A DNA stretch of 64,000 bases from NCBI RefSeq assembly GCF_040833995.1, contig NZ_CP162137.1:1825001-1889000 (forward strand). Reading direction: 5' to 3'. Positions 1 through 11,375 of the stretch are shown here, in pieces. This stretch comes from Leptospira sp. WS58.C1 (GTDB taxonomy: Bacteria; Spirochaetota; Leptospiria; Leptospirales; Leptospiraceae). Position 1 is the stretch's first letter. Each line of letters starts with the position of its first letter. Position numbers and translations under genes: made by a program. The notes under the pieces are model-generated. The model saw only the letters and a list, made by a program, of their open reading frames with translations, ran no database searches and was not told the DNA's origin.

Positions 1-546
1 TTTGCGATCTCTGTAATCCTTTCCGCTCAATGTACTGACGAAAGGGTAAACCAGGTAAGCCCTCTTCTTTTTGCCGAGTTTCCCACTCTGGAATCTCTTG
101 CTTCTGCTCCTTTAAAGAAGATAGAAAAGCTTATTTATTCTACCGGTTTTTATAAGAATAAGGCAAAGTCGGTTTCCGGTTTTGCGAACCTTCTTCTCAA
201 AGAATACGACGGCAAATTGCCGAAGAGTATCAAGGAATTGACCAAACTTCCAGGCATAGGAAGAAAAACTGCAAACGTCGTATTAAACGAGATCCATCAT
301 ATTTCGGAAGGATTCGTAGTAGACACTCATGTAAAAAGGGTTTCTAAAAAGTTAGGTCTTACCAAACAAACCGATCCGGTAAAAGTGGAGAAGGACCTAA
401 TACAAAATGTACAACCTGAATACTGGATGGATCTGTCCTTGTATTTTATATTTTTAGGAAGAAAATACTGTAAGGCGCATAGGACATTCTGCGAGACATG
501 TATTCTTAGAAAAGAATGTCCTTCTTCCACTTCACCCAAAGATTAG
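1..546 (+). CDS. nth: Endonuclease III (5'-truncated by the window edge)
   Basis: Base-excision-repair DNA glycosylase/AP lyase that removes oxidised pyrimidines. The frame is open from base 1, so the N-terminus lies outside the window and 181 residues are visible. They contain the helix-hairpin-helix LPGIGRKTANVV with the expected catalytic lysine, the downstream VDTHV segment with the catalytic aspartate, and a C-terminal iron-sulphur cluster motif with exact Cys-X6-Cys-X2-Cys-X5-Cys spacing (residues about 158-176 of the visible part). All key residues are present, so the enzyme looks functional. It is the first of a run of forward genes that ends with uvrC, which may link two DNA-repair activities in one transcript (inference). 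Confidence 0.96.
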   Translation, partial: FAISVILSAQCTDERVNQVSPLLFAEFPTLESLASAPLKKIEKLIYSTGFYKNKAKSVSGFANLLLKEYDGKLPKSIKELTKLPGIGRKTANVVLNEIHHISEGFVVDTHVKRVSKKLGLTKQTDPVKVEKDLIQNVQPEYWMDLSLYFIFLGRKYCKAHRTFCETCILRKECPSSTSPKD

Positions 547-556
547 AGAGGCCAAA

Positions 557-988
557 ATGAGCGTAGAAGTCTTTTTAGATGAAAAACTCCAAGGGATGGA
601 ATTAAGCACACAACATATAGTCATGTCTAGGGACTTAAACCAACACGGTTTCCTTTTCGGAGGTCAGATGCTTGCCTGGATCGACGAGGGTTGTGCGATG
701 TTCGTCATCGAAAAAATCGGATATTCAAATCTTGTTACGGTAACGATGGATAACGTGATCTTTAAAAGTCCCGGTTTGCTTGGTGAGATCATTCAAATTT
801 TTTCTAAAATAGAAAAAGTAGGAAAAAGTTCCATTACCATTCGAAGTGCCGCCATTGCCAAAAACCAAATGAAAAAAGAGATAAGAGAAATTATAGATTG
901 TAGGGTAACCTACGTCTGTTTGGACGATTCCGGAAAACCGTTCCCTTATTTCAGTCAATTCGATCCGGAAGAATTTTTGAACAAATAA
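557..988 (+). CDS. Acyl-CoA thioesterase, hotdog fold
   Basis: Small (143 aa) single-domain hotdog protein of the acyl-CoA hydrolase (YciA/ACOT-like) type, expected to hydrolyse acyl-CoA to free acid and CoA in the cytoplasm. The visible signature is the N-terminal stretch NQHGFLFGGQMLAWIDEG, where the Asn-X-X-Gly...GG...D arrangement matches the active-site helix of this family, followed by the KSP and RVTYVCLDD strands. An AGAGAGG ribosome site lies 6 bases before the ATG. It starts 10 bases after nth and ends one base before the next gene, so it is co-transcribed. The acyl-chain specificity cannot be read from the sequence. Confidence 0.85.
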   Translation: MSVEVFLDEKLQGMELSTQHIVMSRDLNQHGFLFGGQMLAWIDEGCAMFVIEKIGYSNLVTVTMDNVIFKSPGLLGEIIQIFSKIEKVGKSSITIRSAAIAKNQMKKEIREIIDCRVTYVCLDDSGKPFPYFSQFDPEEFLNK

Positions 989-989
989 A

Positions 990-1409
990 ATGGCTTTCCA
1001 ATTCCCTGTCTCTCCGGAAAAAGCAAACCTTCTTCTTTCCAGAATGAAAAAGCTGGGCATCCAAGAATCCGATTTGGAAGAAACTTTTGTAAGAAGCGGC
1101 GGCAAGGGTGGACAAAACGTAAACAAGGTTTCGACTGCTGTCCGATTAGTGTATAAAAAAACAGGTCTCGAAATTAAATGTTCCATTCATCGCACCCAAG
1201 GATTAAACAGATATAAGGCGAGAATCCTTCTCTGCGAAAAATTGGAGGCAGAACTTTTAGAAGCTTCCAAAATAGAAGATCCAAAACTTGCAAAGATCAG
1301 AAAGGCCAAAGCCGATAAGGCGAGAAAAGCCAAAAGAAAGGCTGCTTCCAAAACTTTGGCAGGTCTAAAAAGAAAAACCTCTCCAAAAATAGATTGGGGC
1401 GAAGAATAG
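990..1409 (+). CDS. Stand-alone GGQ release-factor-like protein, probable ribosome-rescue factor
   Basis: A 139-residue protein made almost only of the peptidyl-tRNA-hydrolysing GGQ domain of class I release factors. Residues 37-46 read GGKGGQNVNK, followed by a segment like release-factor domain 3 (STAVRLVYKKTGLEIKC). No stop-codon-recognition domain is present. The C-terminal 50 residues are rich in Lys, Arg and Ala, like the tails of ArfB and mitochondrial C12orf65/MTRFR that enter the ribosome; the overall order of elements looks closer to C12orf65 than to ArfB. It probably frees stalled ribosomes (inference). The ATG is one base after the previous stop, with no clear ribosome site, suggesting translational coupling. 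Confidence 0.8.
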   Translation: MAFQFPVSPEKANLLLSRMKKLGIQESDLEETFVRSGGKGGQNVNKVSTAVRLVYKKTGLEIKCSIHRTQGLNRYKARILLCEKLEAELLEASKIEDPKLAKIRKAKADKARKAKRKAASKTLAGLKRKTSPKIDWGEE

Positions 1410-1415
1410 TCCAAG

Positions 1416-3308
<1,893 letters not shown>

Positions 3309-3358
3309 AAATCGCGAGTGATTCGTTTTTCTCCAGACAAGTAGCTCTGGAGGAAAAA

Positions 3359-5488
3359 ATGCGAACAACAATTTACAGTTTCGGCTTAGCCATCCTTTTC
3401 ATTTCGGTGTCCTGTACGCAGGACTCCGGTTCCGAACACCTTTGGGAAGACGCAGAAAAATCTATCCAATTCCAATACGATCCATTCTTTAAGAAAAACC
3501 CGAAATCGATTTCAGATCTGGTCCAAAAAAATGGTAATACTTGTTTTGTCTCGGGAGAAGATCCAAATTTTCAAATTCAGCTCTGCATTTCTAAAGAAGG
3601 AATTTCCGAATTTTTGCAAATTTTTTCTGCTTGGAAAGACAGTGCATTGGTCTCCGAGTTCGGTTCCGTTCTTTCGGACGGATCAGAATATAGGATCGGA
3701 ACCTATCCATTTTCCGAAATCAAGAAGAAGGTAGAAGGTTCCAAATTTGCCCTGATTGGGGACAGACAACTTAAATCCTTGATCGCTCGAGAAGTCGTTT
3801 GGGATAGGGCTCGATTCAATCTCAAAAATCATTTTAAAACTTTCAGTATATTCTTTCTTTCTAATGGAACCTCCTTCTTGGTGGTTTCTCCATCGGAAGG
3901 ATCTGAAATTTACTTAGGAATTTCTTTCAATGCAACCGACTTACAAAAAGAGATCCAAAATCTGATCCGAGCCAAAAACCAAATCGGATCGGAAAACTGT
4001 TTAACTTCTCTACCGATCATTACGGAAATTTTCGGAGAAACGAATTCGAGTATTGGCAGATGGATTGAGATCTATAATCCGAATACTTTTCCGATCTGTG
4101 AAGAAGGTTTGGAATTAAGTTTATTCGAAAACAAGGTTTCCCTTCCTATAACGACCGGTTTTATTTCACCTTATGAGACTAGGATCTATGCGGAGGATTC
4201 TGCTTCTTTAGAAAGGATATCTCTTAGCGGACTGAAATGGGGGGATCTGAAGAAGTCTGGAAAAATTTACCTTGCCCGAGTGGATCAATCCTTTGAGTTC
4301 CATCTTCCTGGAGCGGGATATTTATTCGGAGAAACATACTATTCTTGGAAGGGGACTTCTTTCTCTCACTGTGAAACAACTTCTAAATTCTGTATGGATC
4401 CGGGAGAGAATGGTACCTCTACCTCTGCGAGTGATTTTGCCTGCGATCCAAACGATTTCGAAATCGAAGAGCTCAACCCGAACGGATTATTGTATAAAGG
4501 AATTTTTCAGGATGATTGGAAGTATTTAGATCTGATCTATAAAGGAAGGAAAATTTGTGATCCTTCTTCTTTAAGAATGCGTTGGGGAAAAAATATTTTC
4601 CCGATCAAAAGTTCGAATCGAATTGCAGAAGGTGAGATTCTTAGCGTTGGGAACCTTCCTTTTCTTCTAGGAAATCCTTTATATTCTTTTTCCAATATTA
4701 AATCAGTCGCCGTTATCGATATTGTTTCTCTATCGAATTCTAACGGAAAAGAGAAGGTTCTCTGGGACGGGATCTTTAGGACTTCCAAAGGAATTCCGAC
4801 GAAAATCATACTCGAAAAAACAAATGGGGAAACCGTAAGTATTTGTTTTCGGAATGGAAAGCCGTTTTTGCATCCATATACGGCAGCCGATCCAGATACG
4901 AATCTAACTTCTTATTCCGGTATAGAAATTTTTTCCGAAAACCCTAGGACTTCTATCGGGCGAACATTTTGTTCCAAAACAGAGATCCCAAACAAGGTAT
5001 ATTTTTCAGAAGTGTCGTGGATGGGTTCTTACCAAGGGATCGAACCTATCTCAAAAGATCGATTTATAGAGTTTGCATCCGTTACGGAAAATTCTCCCGA
5101 TTCCGCGTATTTAGAGATCATCCAAGGCAACGGAAGTATAGTCTCTATCCTTCTACCGTTAGAAAAAGAAGGTTTGACCTTACTTTCCTCCGGGAAAGCG
5201 ATTTGTTTTCCACAAACCGAGTTTTGGCAGGATACAAGTTTTAGTTTACCTTCTTCCGGATCAAATCTTCTCAGAGTGTTTGATCCGTATACCGGAGAAT
5301 TTTGGGACGAGTTTTCTTATAGTTCTTCCGGTCCGGGGATCAACGATACAAGGAATAAAATTCGAAAATCTGCATATTCTAAATTAGTATCGGACGTTCG
5401 AGTTTGGTCGGTAAGTTCCTATGCGGGGCGCCCCGTCAGAGACCCGAATTGCGCTTTGACGGATGCTCATCCGGGAATTCTGGAATAA
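3359..5488 (+). CDS. Lipoprotein with three lamin-tail-like repeats
   Basis: A 709-residue predicted lipoprotein: hydrophobic signal sequence and a spirochaete-type lipobox ending FISVSC, with Cys20 as the likely lipidated residue. After an N-terminal region of unknown fold, three stretches resemble lamin tail domains, beta-sandwich modules often found on secreted nucleases and surface proteins: about residues 220-310 (WIEIYNPN core), 362-460 (EIEELNPNG core) and 545-700 (RFIEFAS core, ending with DPNCALTDAHPG). The fold call rests on pattern recognition and needs a profile search. The ATG has a strong GGAGG site. It heads a three-gene operon with an exported protein (11-base gap) and a phospholipase-D-like lipoprotein. 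Confidence 0.72.
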   Translation: MRTTIYSFGLAILFISVSCTQDSGSEHLWEDAEKSIQFQYDPFFKKNPKSISDLVQKNGNTCFVSGEDPNFQIQLCISKEGISEFLQIFSAWKDSALVSEFGSVLSDGSEYRIGTYPFSEIKKKVEGSKFALIGDRQLKSLIAREVVWDRARFNLKNHFKTFSIFFLSNGTSFLVVSPSEGSEIYLGISFNATDLQKEIQNLIRAKNQIGSENCLTSLPIITEIFGETNSSIGRWIEIYNPNTFPICEEGLELSLFENKVSLPITTGFISPYETRIYAEDSASLERISLSGLKWGDLKKSGKIYLARVDQSFEFHLPGAGYLFGETYYSWKGTSFSHCETTSKFCMDPGENGTSTSASDFACDPNDFEIEELNPNGLLYKGIFQDDWKYLDLIYKGRKICDPSSLRMRWGKNIFPIKSSNRIAEGEILSVGNLPFLLGNPLYSFSNIKSVAVIDIVSLSNSNGKEKVLWDGIFRTSKGIPTKIILEKTNGETVSICFRNGKPFLHPYTAADPDTNLTSYSGIEIFSENPRTSIGRTFCSKTEIPNKVYFSEVSWMGSYQGIEPISKDRFIEFASVTENSPDSAYLEIIQGNGSIVSILLPLEKEGLTLLSSGKAICFPQTEFWQDTSFSLPSSGSNLLRVFDPYTGEFWDEFSYSSSGPGINDTRNKIRKSAYSKLVSDVRVWSVSSYAGRPVRDPNCALTDAHPGILE

Positions 5489-5499
5489 GAAGTTCGTTT

Positions 5500-6885
5500 A
5501 TGAAAAAATTGGTCTTCTTATTTCTTTTTTTATACGCACAAATCGTATCTTCCCAAGAAGTTCGGGATCCCTCTTTGGAGCTTTATTTCCAATGGGTCTT
5601 ATTTCGAACCCAAGGACGGATCTCTGAAGAAAAGGAAAATTCTCGTATCGCTGCTTTGGCGTCTCCAGCAGTCCTTGGTTTTAAATTCGAGAAGTATAAC
5701 GAAAAATTCATTACAAATTTAGAATGGACAATGATAACCACTTCGACCTCGGGAGTGGTGTTTTTACCGGGAAAAAACTCTTATTTTGGGATCCTTTATA
5801 AGGGATTTTTATGGGGAGCGGGAAGAAAATCCGACTCGGAAGAATTTCCAGCATGGTCTTCTTGGAAAGACGGGGTGGAAGGTCTGTTTGCGGAGACCGA
5901 ATCGGATCGGATCAAGATCAGGTTCGATGCTTTGGATCTATACAGAGGATTTCCTTTATTCGAAAATCAATGGTTGAAACTACAAGGAAGAGAGTCATTT
6001 CTTCCGAAACAAGCAAGAGATGATCTGATTTCCGAAAAAGATCCTGCGTTTTCTTCCCAGGCAAGGTATAGAGCCGGAATCAGCTTAACCGGAAACATCG
6101 AAGATCGTTTTGTATATCGATGTAGGGTGCGTTATCTTTCTTTGGGAGACTGGGGAAGGTTCGGTTCCGATACGAAAGAATCCAAGGCCGAAAGTATAGA
6201 AGGGGACAAAGACTATTTAGTTGAATGGAGGCTCGGATTTGGATTTCTCTGGAAGTTCCTTTATATTTCCGGGGATCTTTTCCTTTCCAGAGGATTGGAC
6301 AAAACCGGTTATCATCCTTCTCGAACGGAACGATCCATCCCGATCAGTGGAGAAGCCCTTCGGATCGATTTAGGTTTTTATAATACTTACGGGAAAATTT
6401 CCATTTTTGGATTTGTACCGGATCGAGAAAAAAGATCCTCTCAGGGCGAAATTTTGGAAACGGGTTTTATAGGAATGGGGGCTTCTCCCGTTTCGAATCC
6501 GATCTTACAGCAGGTCTGGGGATTTTACCCTTCTGCTTGGATTACGGACCGAGGATTAGAAAGAGAAGAAACCGATTTTCCTGGCAAACGGCCTGCAAAT
6601 CTATTCGGTTGGAAAGCGGAAGGTACGTTTTTCGGAATTTCTCCAGGGATCCATTTTACTTATATCGGATTTTTAAAAGAGGAGAATTCTTCCTCCGGTC
6701 TTTGGTCAATTTCCGGAAACATGAAAAACAAATTTATAAGAGAAGCGGGTGTAAGTATCGCATGGTCACCTTTGGAAGATGGATCCGCCAAGATCGAATT
6801 GGATCTAGGAGGATTTGAGTCGGACCAAACAACCGGACTGAAACAATGGTATATGCTCTTTCGAATCGGAGGAGTTTGGAAATGA
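5500..6885 (+). CDS. Exported protein, probable outer-membrane beta-barrel
   Basis: A 461-residue protein with a clear signal peptide (start MKKLVFLFLFLYAQIVSS). The chosen start is the ATG at 5500; the same frame opens 32 codons earlier, but that extension lies inside the upstream gene and would bury the signal peptide. The mature part has many short alternating strands with aromatic ends (for example FLYISGDLFLSRG, GFYNTYGKISIFGF) and finishes with the aromatic/glycine strand WYMLFRIGGVWK. That is compatible with an outer-membrane barrel, but no named family was recognised. Its stop overlaps the next start (ATGA), so it is coupled to the PLD-like gene and may help place or export its neighbours (inference). 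Confidence 0.6.
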   Translation: MKKLVFLFLFLYAQIVSSQEVRDPSLELYFQWVLFRTQGRISEEKENSRIAALASPAVLGFKFEKYNEKFITNLEWTMITTSTSGVVFLPGKNSYFGILYKGFLWGAGRKSDSEEFPAWSSWKDGVEGLFAETESDRIKIRFDALDLYRGFPLFENQWLKLQGRESFLPKQARDDLISEKDPAFSSQARYRAGISLTGNIEDRFVYRCRVRYLSLGDWGRFGSDTKESKAESIEGDKDYLVEWRLGFGFLWKFLYISGDLFLSRGLDKTGYHPSRTERSIPISGEALRIDLGFYNTYGKISIFGFVPDREKRSSQGEILETGFIGMGASPVSNPILQQVWGFYPSAWITDRGLEREETDFPGKRPANLFGWKAEGTFFGISPGIHFTYIGFLKEENSSSGLWSISGNMKNKFIREAGVSIAWSPLEDGSAKIELDLGGFESDQTTGLKQWYMLFRIGGVWK

Positions 6886-8642
6886 AGAAGTTCCTTTTAC
6901 TCTTATTTACGGTCCTTTATTTCGTTCGTTGCGAAAGAACGGATGAAGAGGTTTCTATTTTCTGGGAAGAGGAATTCTATCCTAAGGTCTTCTTTTCCTA
7001 TCCCGGCAGATTTGTTCCGGTCGGCAAAAAGAGAAATGTAAAAGAAGAGATCTTACGTATTATCCGAGAAGCGAAAGATTCAATCTACATGCATATCTAT
7101 TCTTTCGATGAACCCGAGATAGAATCGGAACTCGTCCAAGCAAACCACAGAGGGGTCCGTCTGGAGCTCATGGGAGAATGGGGAAAAGTATATCCGGATT
7201 CAATTCTTCCTTTTTTGAAATATTGGAAAGGAACCGGATTGCAGCATACTAAGGTTTTAATTGCAGATCAGTCCTTAGTGTTTATCGGAACAGGTAATTT
7301 TACCTATTATGGTTTGGAACAGGATCATAACGCATATTTGGAATTCAAATTGGATTCCAGAGACTGGGAGAAATTTTATTCTTTTCTCAAAGAAGAATAT
7401 CCATTTCCTGTTTTGAGAATTGCCGGATTAGAATTTTGGAATTCTCCTTTAGAAGGAGACCTCATCCAGAATCGACTTTTGGATTCCGTTTTGTCTTCTC
7501 GGCATTCTATCCGGTATCTGATTTTCGATCATTATGATCCGATTTTAAGTTCGGGACTTACTCGAATAAATCATGGATCTATTAGCGGAATCTATAATCG
7601 TCCAGTGGATCCGGAAGGAAATATTCTATCGAGCCTTCCTGAGATCGAAATATTGGAAGATGGGAATGAAGATATTTTAGACGATCCTACAATCGGTAAA
7701 GGAGGACTCCTACATCATAAAACTATGATCATTGATAATCTGGAAGTTTTGACAGGATCTTATAATTATTCTTTAAATGCCAGGGATTCCAATCGGGAGA
7801 TATTACTCCGAATAAAAGATGCGCGTATTGCAAACGAATTTATAAAAGAATGGGAGAATATACGGAGTAAATCCAAACGAATCGAAGCCTCGGCAGTCGA
7901 TTTGTTATCGAACACTTTTACTTTTGATCCGGAGAATGATCAGATTTGTAGATTGGAAAGACGACAGGAGGATACTTTCTTAGAGATCGGGTTTGCCTGG
8001 TTTCGGTGGAATCATTTCTACAAATGGAAAGAAGAAGTTTGTAAACCTATGGGAGATTATGAATCCATTAGTTCCCGTTATTTTGGAGGCAAAAACGAGT
8101 TTCCTGGCTCGCAGGCAGAAGACCTTGGAATTCGGCATTTTTCCCGAAAGGGAAAGATCGGATTTTCTATCCAAAGATCGGATTTGATGTCCGAGTTCCG
8201 TACTGCTATCTTAAAACCTTCTCATTTTTTAAGACCATTCCAATTTTTAGCGGCGGAAGGAGCCTGGGTTTTTCCGGAAAACTCGGAACTAACGGACCTT
8301 CTTCATTTTGAAAATTCTCCGAAACAAGTTTGGCTCTTAGAAAGGGGAAAACTCCCTAAGAAATTGGGGATCTCGGTAGAAGATCGTGTTTTTTATCTTT
8401 CGGAAAGTATAAGTTCAAATTCGGGTGTGGTTCTAGTCGAATATGAGAACTTTGGTTTGTATTTTTGTTATAAATCTATTAATTATTCTTTGAACTGGCC
8501 GGAGCAGATCTTATTTGCAGCTTATAATTTCCATGAGGGTTCCGTCCTTCTGGAAAAATACTCTAAATCCAATTTGGAATATTTTGCCGAACCCGGGCTT
8601 TCGAACCAAAGAAAGGAAAATTTATGCGTTATCTCTCTTTGA
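6882..8642 (+). CDS. Phospholipase D-like lipoprotein with two HKD motifs
   Basis: A 586-residue member of the PLD superfamily (phospholipases, nucleases, phosphatidyl transferases). Both catalytic HxK(x4)D motifs are present: HTKVLIAD with the following GTGNF near residue 120, and HHKTMIID with GSYNYS near residue 277. The two halves should form one active site. A signal sequence ends in YFVRC, so it is probably a lipoprotein. About 250 extra C-terminal residues have no recognised domain. The start at 6882 overlaps the previous stop and gives a good signal peptide; 12 upstream in-frame codons were rejected. The family cannot tell lipid from nucleic-acid substrates, but the lamin-tail partner makes a nuclease role worth considering. 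Its 3' end overlaps the opposing O-antigen-ligase gene by 21 bases. Confidence 0.8.
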   Translation: MKKFLLLLFTVLYFVRCERTDEEVSIFWEEEFYPKVFFSYPGRFVPVGKKRNVKEEILRIIREAKDSIYMHIYSFDEPEIESELVQANHRGVRLELMGEWGKVYPDSILPFLKYWKGTGLQHTKVLIADQSLVFIGTGNFTYYGLEQDHNAYLEFKLDSRDWEKFYSFLKEEYPFPVLRIAGLEFWNSPLEGDLIQNRLLDSVLSSRHSIRYLIFDHYDPILSSGLTRINHGSISGIYNRPVDPEGNILSSLPEIEILEDGNEDILDDPTIGKGGLLHHKTMIIDNLEVLTGSYNYSLNARDSNREILLRIKDARIANEFIKEWENIRSKSKRIEASAVDLLSNTFTFDPENDQICRLERRQEDTFLEIGFAWFRWNHFYKWKEEVCKPMGDYESISSRYFGGKNEFPGSQAEDLGIRHFSRKGKIGFSIQRSDLMSEFRTAILKPSHFLRPFQFLAAEGAWVFPENSELTDLLHFENSPKQVWLLERGKLPKKLGISVEDRVFYLSESISSNSGVVLVEYENFGLYFCYKSINYSLNWPEQILFAAYNFHEGSVLLEKYSKSNLEYFAEPGLSNQRKENLCVISL

Positions 8643-9953
8643 TAAAAGGATCTCTCCCTTGACGAAAAGTCCAAGTAAGATCCAGAACAGGATGACTACT
8701 TCGTCATCCTGGAAATAACATTGGAATAATCCCGAGACAAAAAATCCGATCAGTCCATAAAAGAATATTATAACCTGAAAGTCTTGCCTGGATTGAAATA
8801 GATACCCGAGTAGAATGGCACCCAATCCCAGGTAGATCAATACAGCCGGGAGCCCAAATACGGATGCTAAATGAAAATAATCGTTATGGGCATGTCCTCT
8901 TTGGGTGACTTCGTAAAAGTAAGCGAGTTCCGGATATTTTTCGGAATGAGCAATTCGTACTTTTTCGATCTCCTTATTATAATTTCCAGGACCGACCCCG
9001 ATGATCGGGTGTTCTTGGATCAACGGAAAACTTGAATCCCAGATAAAAGTCCTACCAGAGTCCGTATGTTTTTCTTTTCCGAAGAGTGGGCCTATTATCT
9101 TTTTACCGGCTGGACTGAATGCCAACACGAGCACGATCAAAAACAAAAGTCCTAAAAAAAACGAGGCACCTTTGATTAAAAAGGATTTCGAAAATTCTTT
9201 TCGGATAAAGAATAAATGAATTCCTGCAAAGAAGATAGTCACTCCGGCTCCGATCATACTGGACCTGGCCTGGTTCAATAAGAATACGAGGCAGTATAAA
9301 AAGAGTAACAGTCCCGCGATGAGTATCTTCTTTTTATCTCCTTGGATAAGTGTTCGTAAAAAACCGAATACCGCAAACGCGGAGAAAAATTGGAGCAAAC
9401 CTCCGAAGGTCAAATGTGTGTTCATCAAACCTATGGAAATATACAGAGGGATAGAAGAAATAGACCCTAACGGATGAGTGAATCTATAACTTGTGGAAGT
9501 TTTGTATAGATCTGTGATGAGCCTGGAAAGTCGGACTGGGGTAAAACCTCCCACCACTCCAGTGAAAACCAGGAGTAAAAATAGCCAAAAGAGTGCACGA
9601 TATACTTTGGGTAGATCCTCTTTTGTAGTAAATCCTACGGAGAGTAATCCGAAAAATAAAAAGAAGTCTTTAAGTTCTCCGTTCCAAGCAGACTTTGTGT
9701 ATTCCGGTCCGGAATTACCAAAAACAAGGTGGATCAGAAATACGATCCCATACCAAAAAAAAAGGGAAATGGAAATTTTGGAAACAGGATGATTCGGTAG
9801 GATCTCCTTCCAATTCCCAACTTTGAGTTGATCCGCTAGTCCGAAAAAAAAGGAAAGAACTAAAAACCCCTGGCTGAGGCTGACTGAAATTCCGATCGAA
9901 GGAAGGGTAGCGAGTAAACAGAATAGATGTGCCTTTTTCAAAAACTCTTTCAT
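8622..9953 (-). CDS. O-antigen ligase / polymerase-like membrane protein
   Basis: A 443-residue polytopic membrane protein of about 10-12 hydrophobic segments. It belongs to the O-antigen ligase (WaaL/Wzy_C) superfamily, which transfers lipid-carried glycan to an acceptor on the periplasmic face. The diagnostic part is the large C-terminal periplasmic loop, with a GVGPGNYNKE segment followed by RGHAHNDYFHLASVFG, where the His-Asn pattern matches the family. WaaL ligase and Wzy polymerase activity cannot be separated from sequence alone. It lies opposite the PLD-like gene (overlapping stop ends) and divergently from the GT4 gene across 125 bases, next to further glycan genes. A role in LPS or another surface glycan is therefore likely. 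Confidence 0.82.
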   Translation of the reverse strand: MKEFLKKAHLFCLLATLPSIGISVSLSQGFLVLSFFFGLADQLKVGNWKEILPNHPVSKISISLFFWYGIVFLIHLVFGNSGPEYTKSAWNGELKDFFLFFGLLSVGFTTKEDLPKVYRALFWLFLLLVFTGVVGGFTPVRLSRLITDLYKTSTSYRFTHPLGSISSIPLYISIGLMNTHLTFGGLLQFFSAFAVFGFLRTLIQGDKKKILIAGLLLFLYCLVFLLNQARSSMIGAGVTIFFAGIHLFFIRKEFSKSFLIKGASFFLGLLFLIVLVLAFSPAGKKIIGPLFGKEKHTDSGRTFIWDSSFPLIQEHPIIGVGPGNYNKEIEKVRIAHSEKYPELAYFYEVTQRGHAHNDYFHLASVFGLPAVLIYLGLGAILLGYLFQSRQDFQVIIFFYGLIGFFVSGLFQCYFQDDEVVILFWILLGLFVKGEILLSKRDNA

Positions 9954-10078
9954 CCGGTTTCTGGAAAGAATCTCACCGATCTATTCTTTGTAAATTCGAT
10001 TATTTTTCACATAGATTTCTGGAATGGAGTAGCAAAATCCATATTATAAACGAGATTGGTTCCGCATTAGGAACCTAG

Positions 10079-11374
10079 ATGAAGATTCTTTATTTTTCGG
10101 ACACCTTTTTACCCAAAATTGACGGGGTCGCTATTTCGATGAAAAATTTTGCGGAAGCCCTCGCCGAAAGGGGACATGAATTTTTGATTTGTTGTCCACG
10201 TTATGGAGAAGGTGATTTCGACAGGATGGGGGATCGTATCCGATTGGAAAGATTCAGAAGCGGATATCTACCGAGTTACCCTGATATCAAGGTAGTTTTA
10301 CCATCTCCTTCCAAAATTAAAAGGGCAATCAAGGAATTCCAACCGGATCTGGTGCATATTCACACTCCCGGGCTTATGGGAGTTTATGGGATCAATGCTA
10401 CCGAAAAATACGGGATCCCAAGCATAGGGACTTATCATACATTGATGTCCGAACAGGATATGTATCTTTCTTTTTATCGCCTTCTCAAGCTGGACAAACT
10501 TTTCATGAGGATCGGAAAGTTAAATAAGAAGATCAAAATAAAGGACTTGGTGAAGTTCGAAAAATTCGACAAGTTCAACATACGCAAAAAAATCATTTTG
10601 AAAATTACGAATAATTTATACGATCGTTGCGATTTGATCATTTCTCCTTCTCATCTGATCAAAAAACAATTAGAGGAGTTCGGATTAAAGAAGCCAGTCG
10701 CTGTAATTTCAAACGGTCTGGACCTTTCTCAATTTAAGGGAAGTCCTAAAACTCTTACGGAAAGTCCTAAACTTCTACACGTCGGTAGGATTTCCTACGA
10801 GAAAAATTGCGATGTGATCATTAATTCTTTCAAATTGATCTTAGAAAAGATCCCGACCGCAACTCTTACGATCATCGGGGATGGGCCCGCTTTACCTTCT
10901 CTAAAGGTCCAGGCCCAAAAGCTTGGGATCGACCATGCGATTACTTTTACCGGATTTATAGATAGGGCCGAACTTCCTAAACATTATCCGAAATACGATT
11001 TGTTCTTAACGGCTTCTACTATGGAAACCCAAGGACTTGTGATCCTAGAATCCGTGGCCTGCGGTCTTCCGGCGGTTGGTGTGGATTCATTTGCGATCCC
11101 GGAATTAGTCCATGATGGAGTAAACGGATTTATCGCAAAACCGTTCGACGTAAAGGATATCGCCGAGAAAACCATTCGTATTTTGCACGATCCCGAGATG
11201 TATGCTTCTTTCTCTAAGGAATCCCTTAAAATTTCCCAAAGTCATGAAATGAAGGCTTGCGTGGATAGAATGGAAGAAGTTTATAAATCGGTCGCAGAAC
11301 AAAAAAATAAGAAGAAAAAGAGATCTTTACTGAATACGATCTTCTCTTTGGATCCTTTCGGGATCATGGGCTGA
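10079..11374 (+). CDS. Glycosyltransferase family 4
   Basis: A 431-residue GT-B glycosyltransferase that moves a sugar from a nucleotide donor to an acceptor at the cytoplasmic membrane. The N-terminal domain starts [18 protein letters not shown]. The C-terminal donor domain shows [12 protein letters not shown], a [10 protein letters not shown] loop, and the family's [16 protein letters not shown] motif with the E-X7-E spacing. The GTYHTL segment recalls diacylglycerol glucosyl/mannosyltransferases. A Lys-rich insert at about residues 138-180 ([19 protein letters not shown]) interrupts the acceptor domain and could bind anionic membrane (inference). An AGGA site precedes the ATG. Its stop lies two bases from that of the opposing GT9 gene. 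Confidence 0.88.
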   Translation: MKILYFSDTFLPKIDGVAISMKNFAEALAERGHEFLICCPRYGEGDFDRMGDRIRLERFRSGYLPSYPDIKVVLPSPSKIKRAIKEFQPDLVHIHTPGLMGVYGINATEKYGIPSIGTYHTLMSEQDMYLSFYRLLKLDKLFMRIGKLNKKIKIKDLVKFEKFDKFNIRKKIILKITNNLYDRCDLIISPSHLIKKQLEEFGLKKPVAVISNGLDLSQFKGSPKTLTESPKLLHVGRISYEKNCDVIINSFKLILEKIPTATLTIIGDGPALPSLKVQAQKLGIDHAITFTGFIDRAELPKHYPKYDLFLTASTMETQGLVILESVACGLPAVGVDSFAIPELVHDGVNGFIAKPFDVKDIAEKTIRILHDPEMYASFSKESLKISQSHEMKACVDRMEEVYKSVAEQKNKKKKRSLLNTIFSLDPFGIMG

Positions 11375-11375
11375 T

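Noticed and set aside
5404..5499. N-terminal extension of the beta-barrel protein
   Set aside because: It lies inside the upstream lipoprotein gene and would bury the signal peptide.
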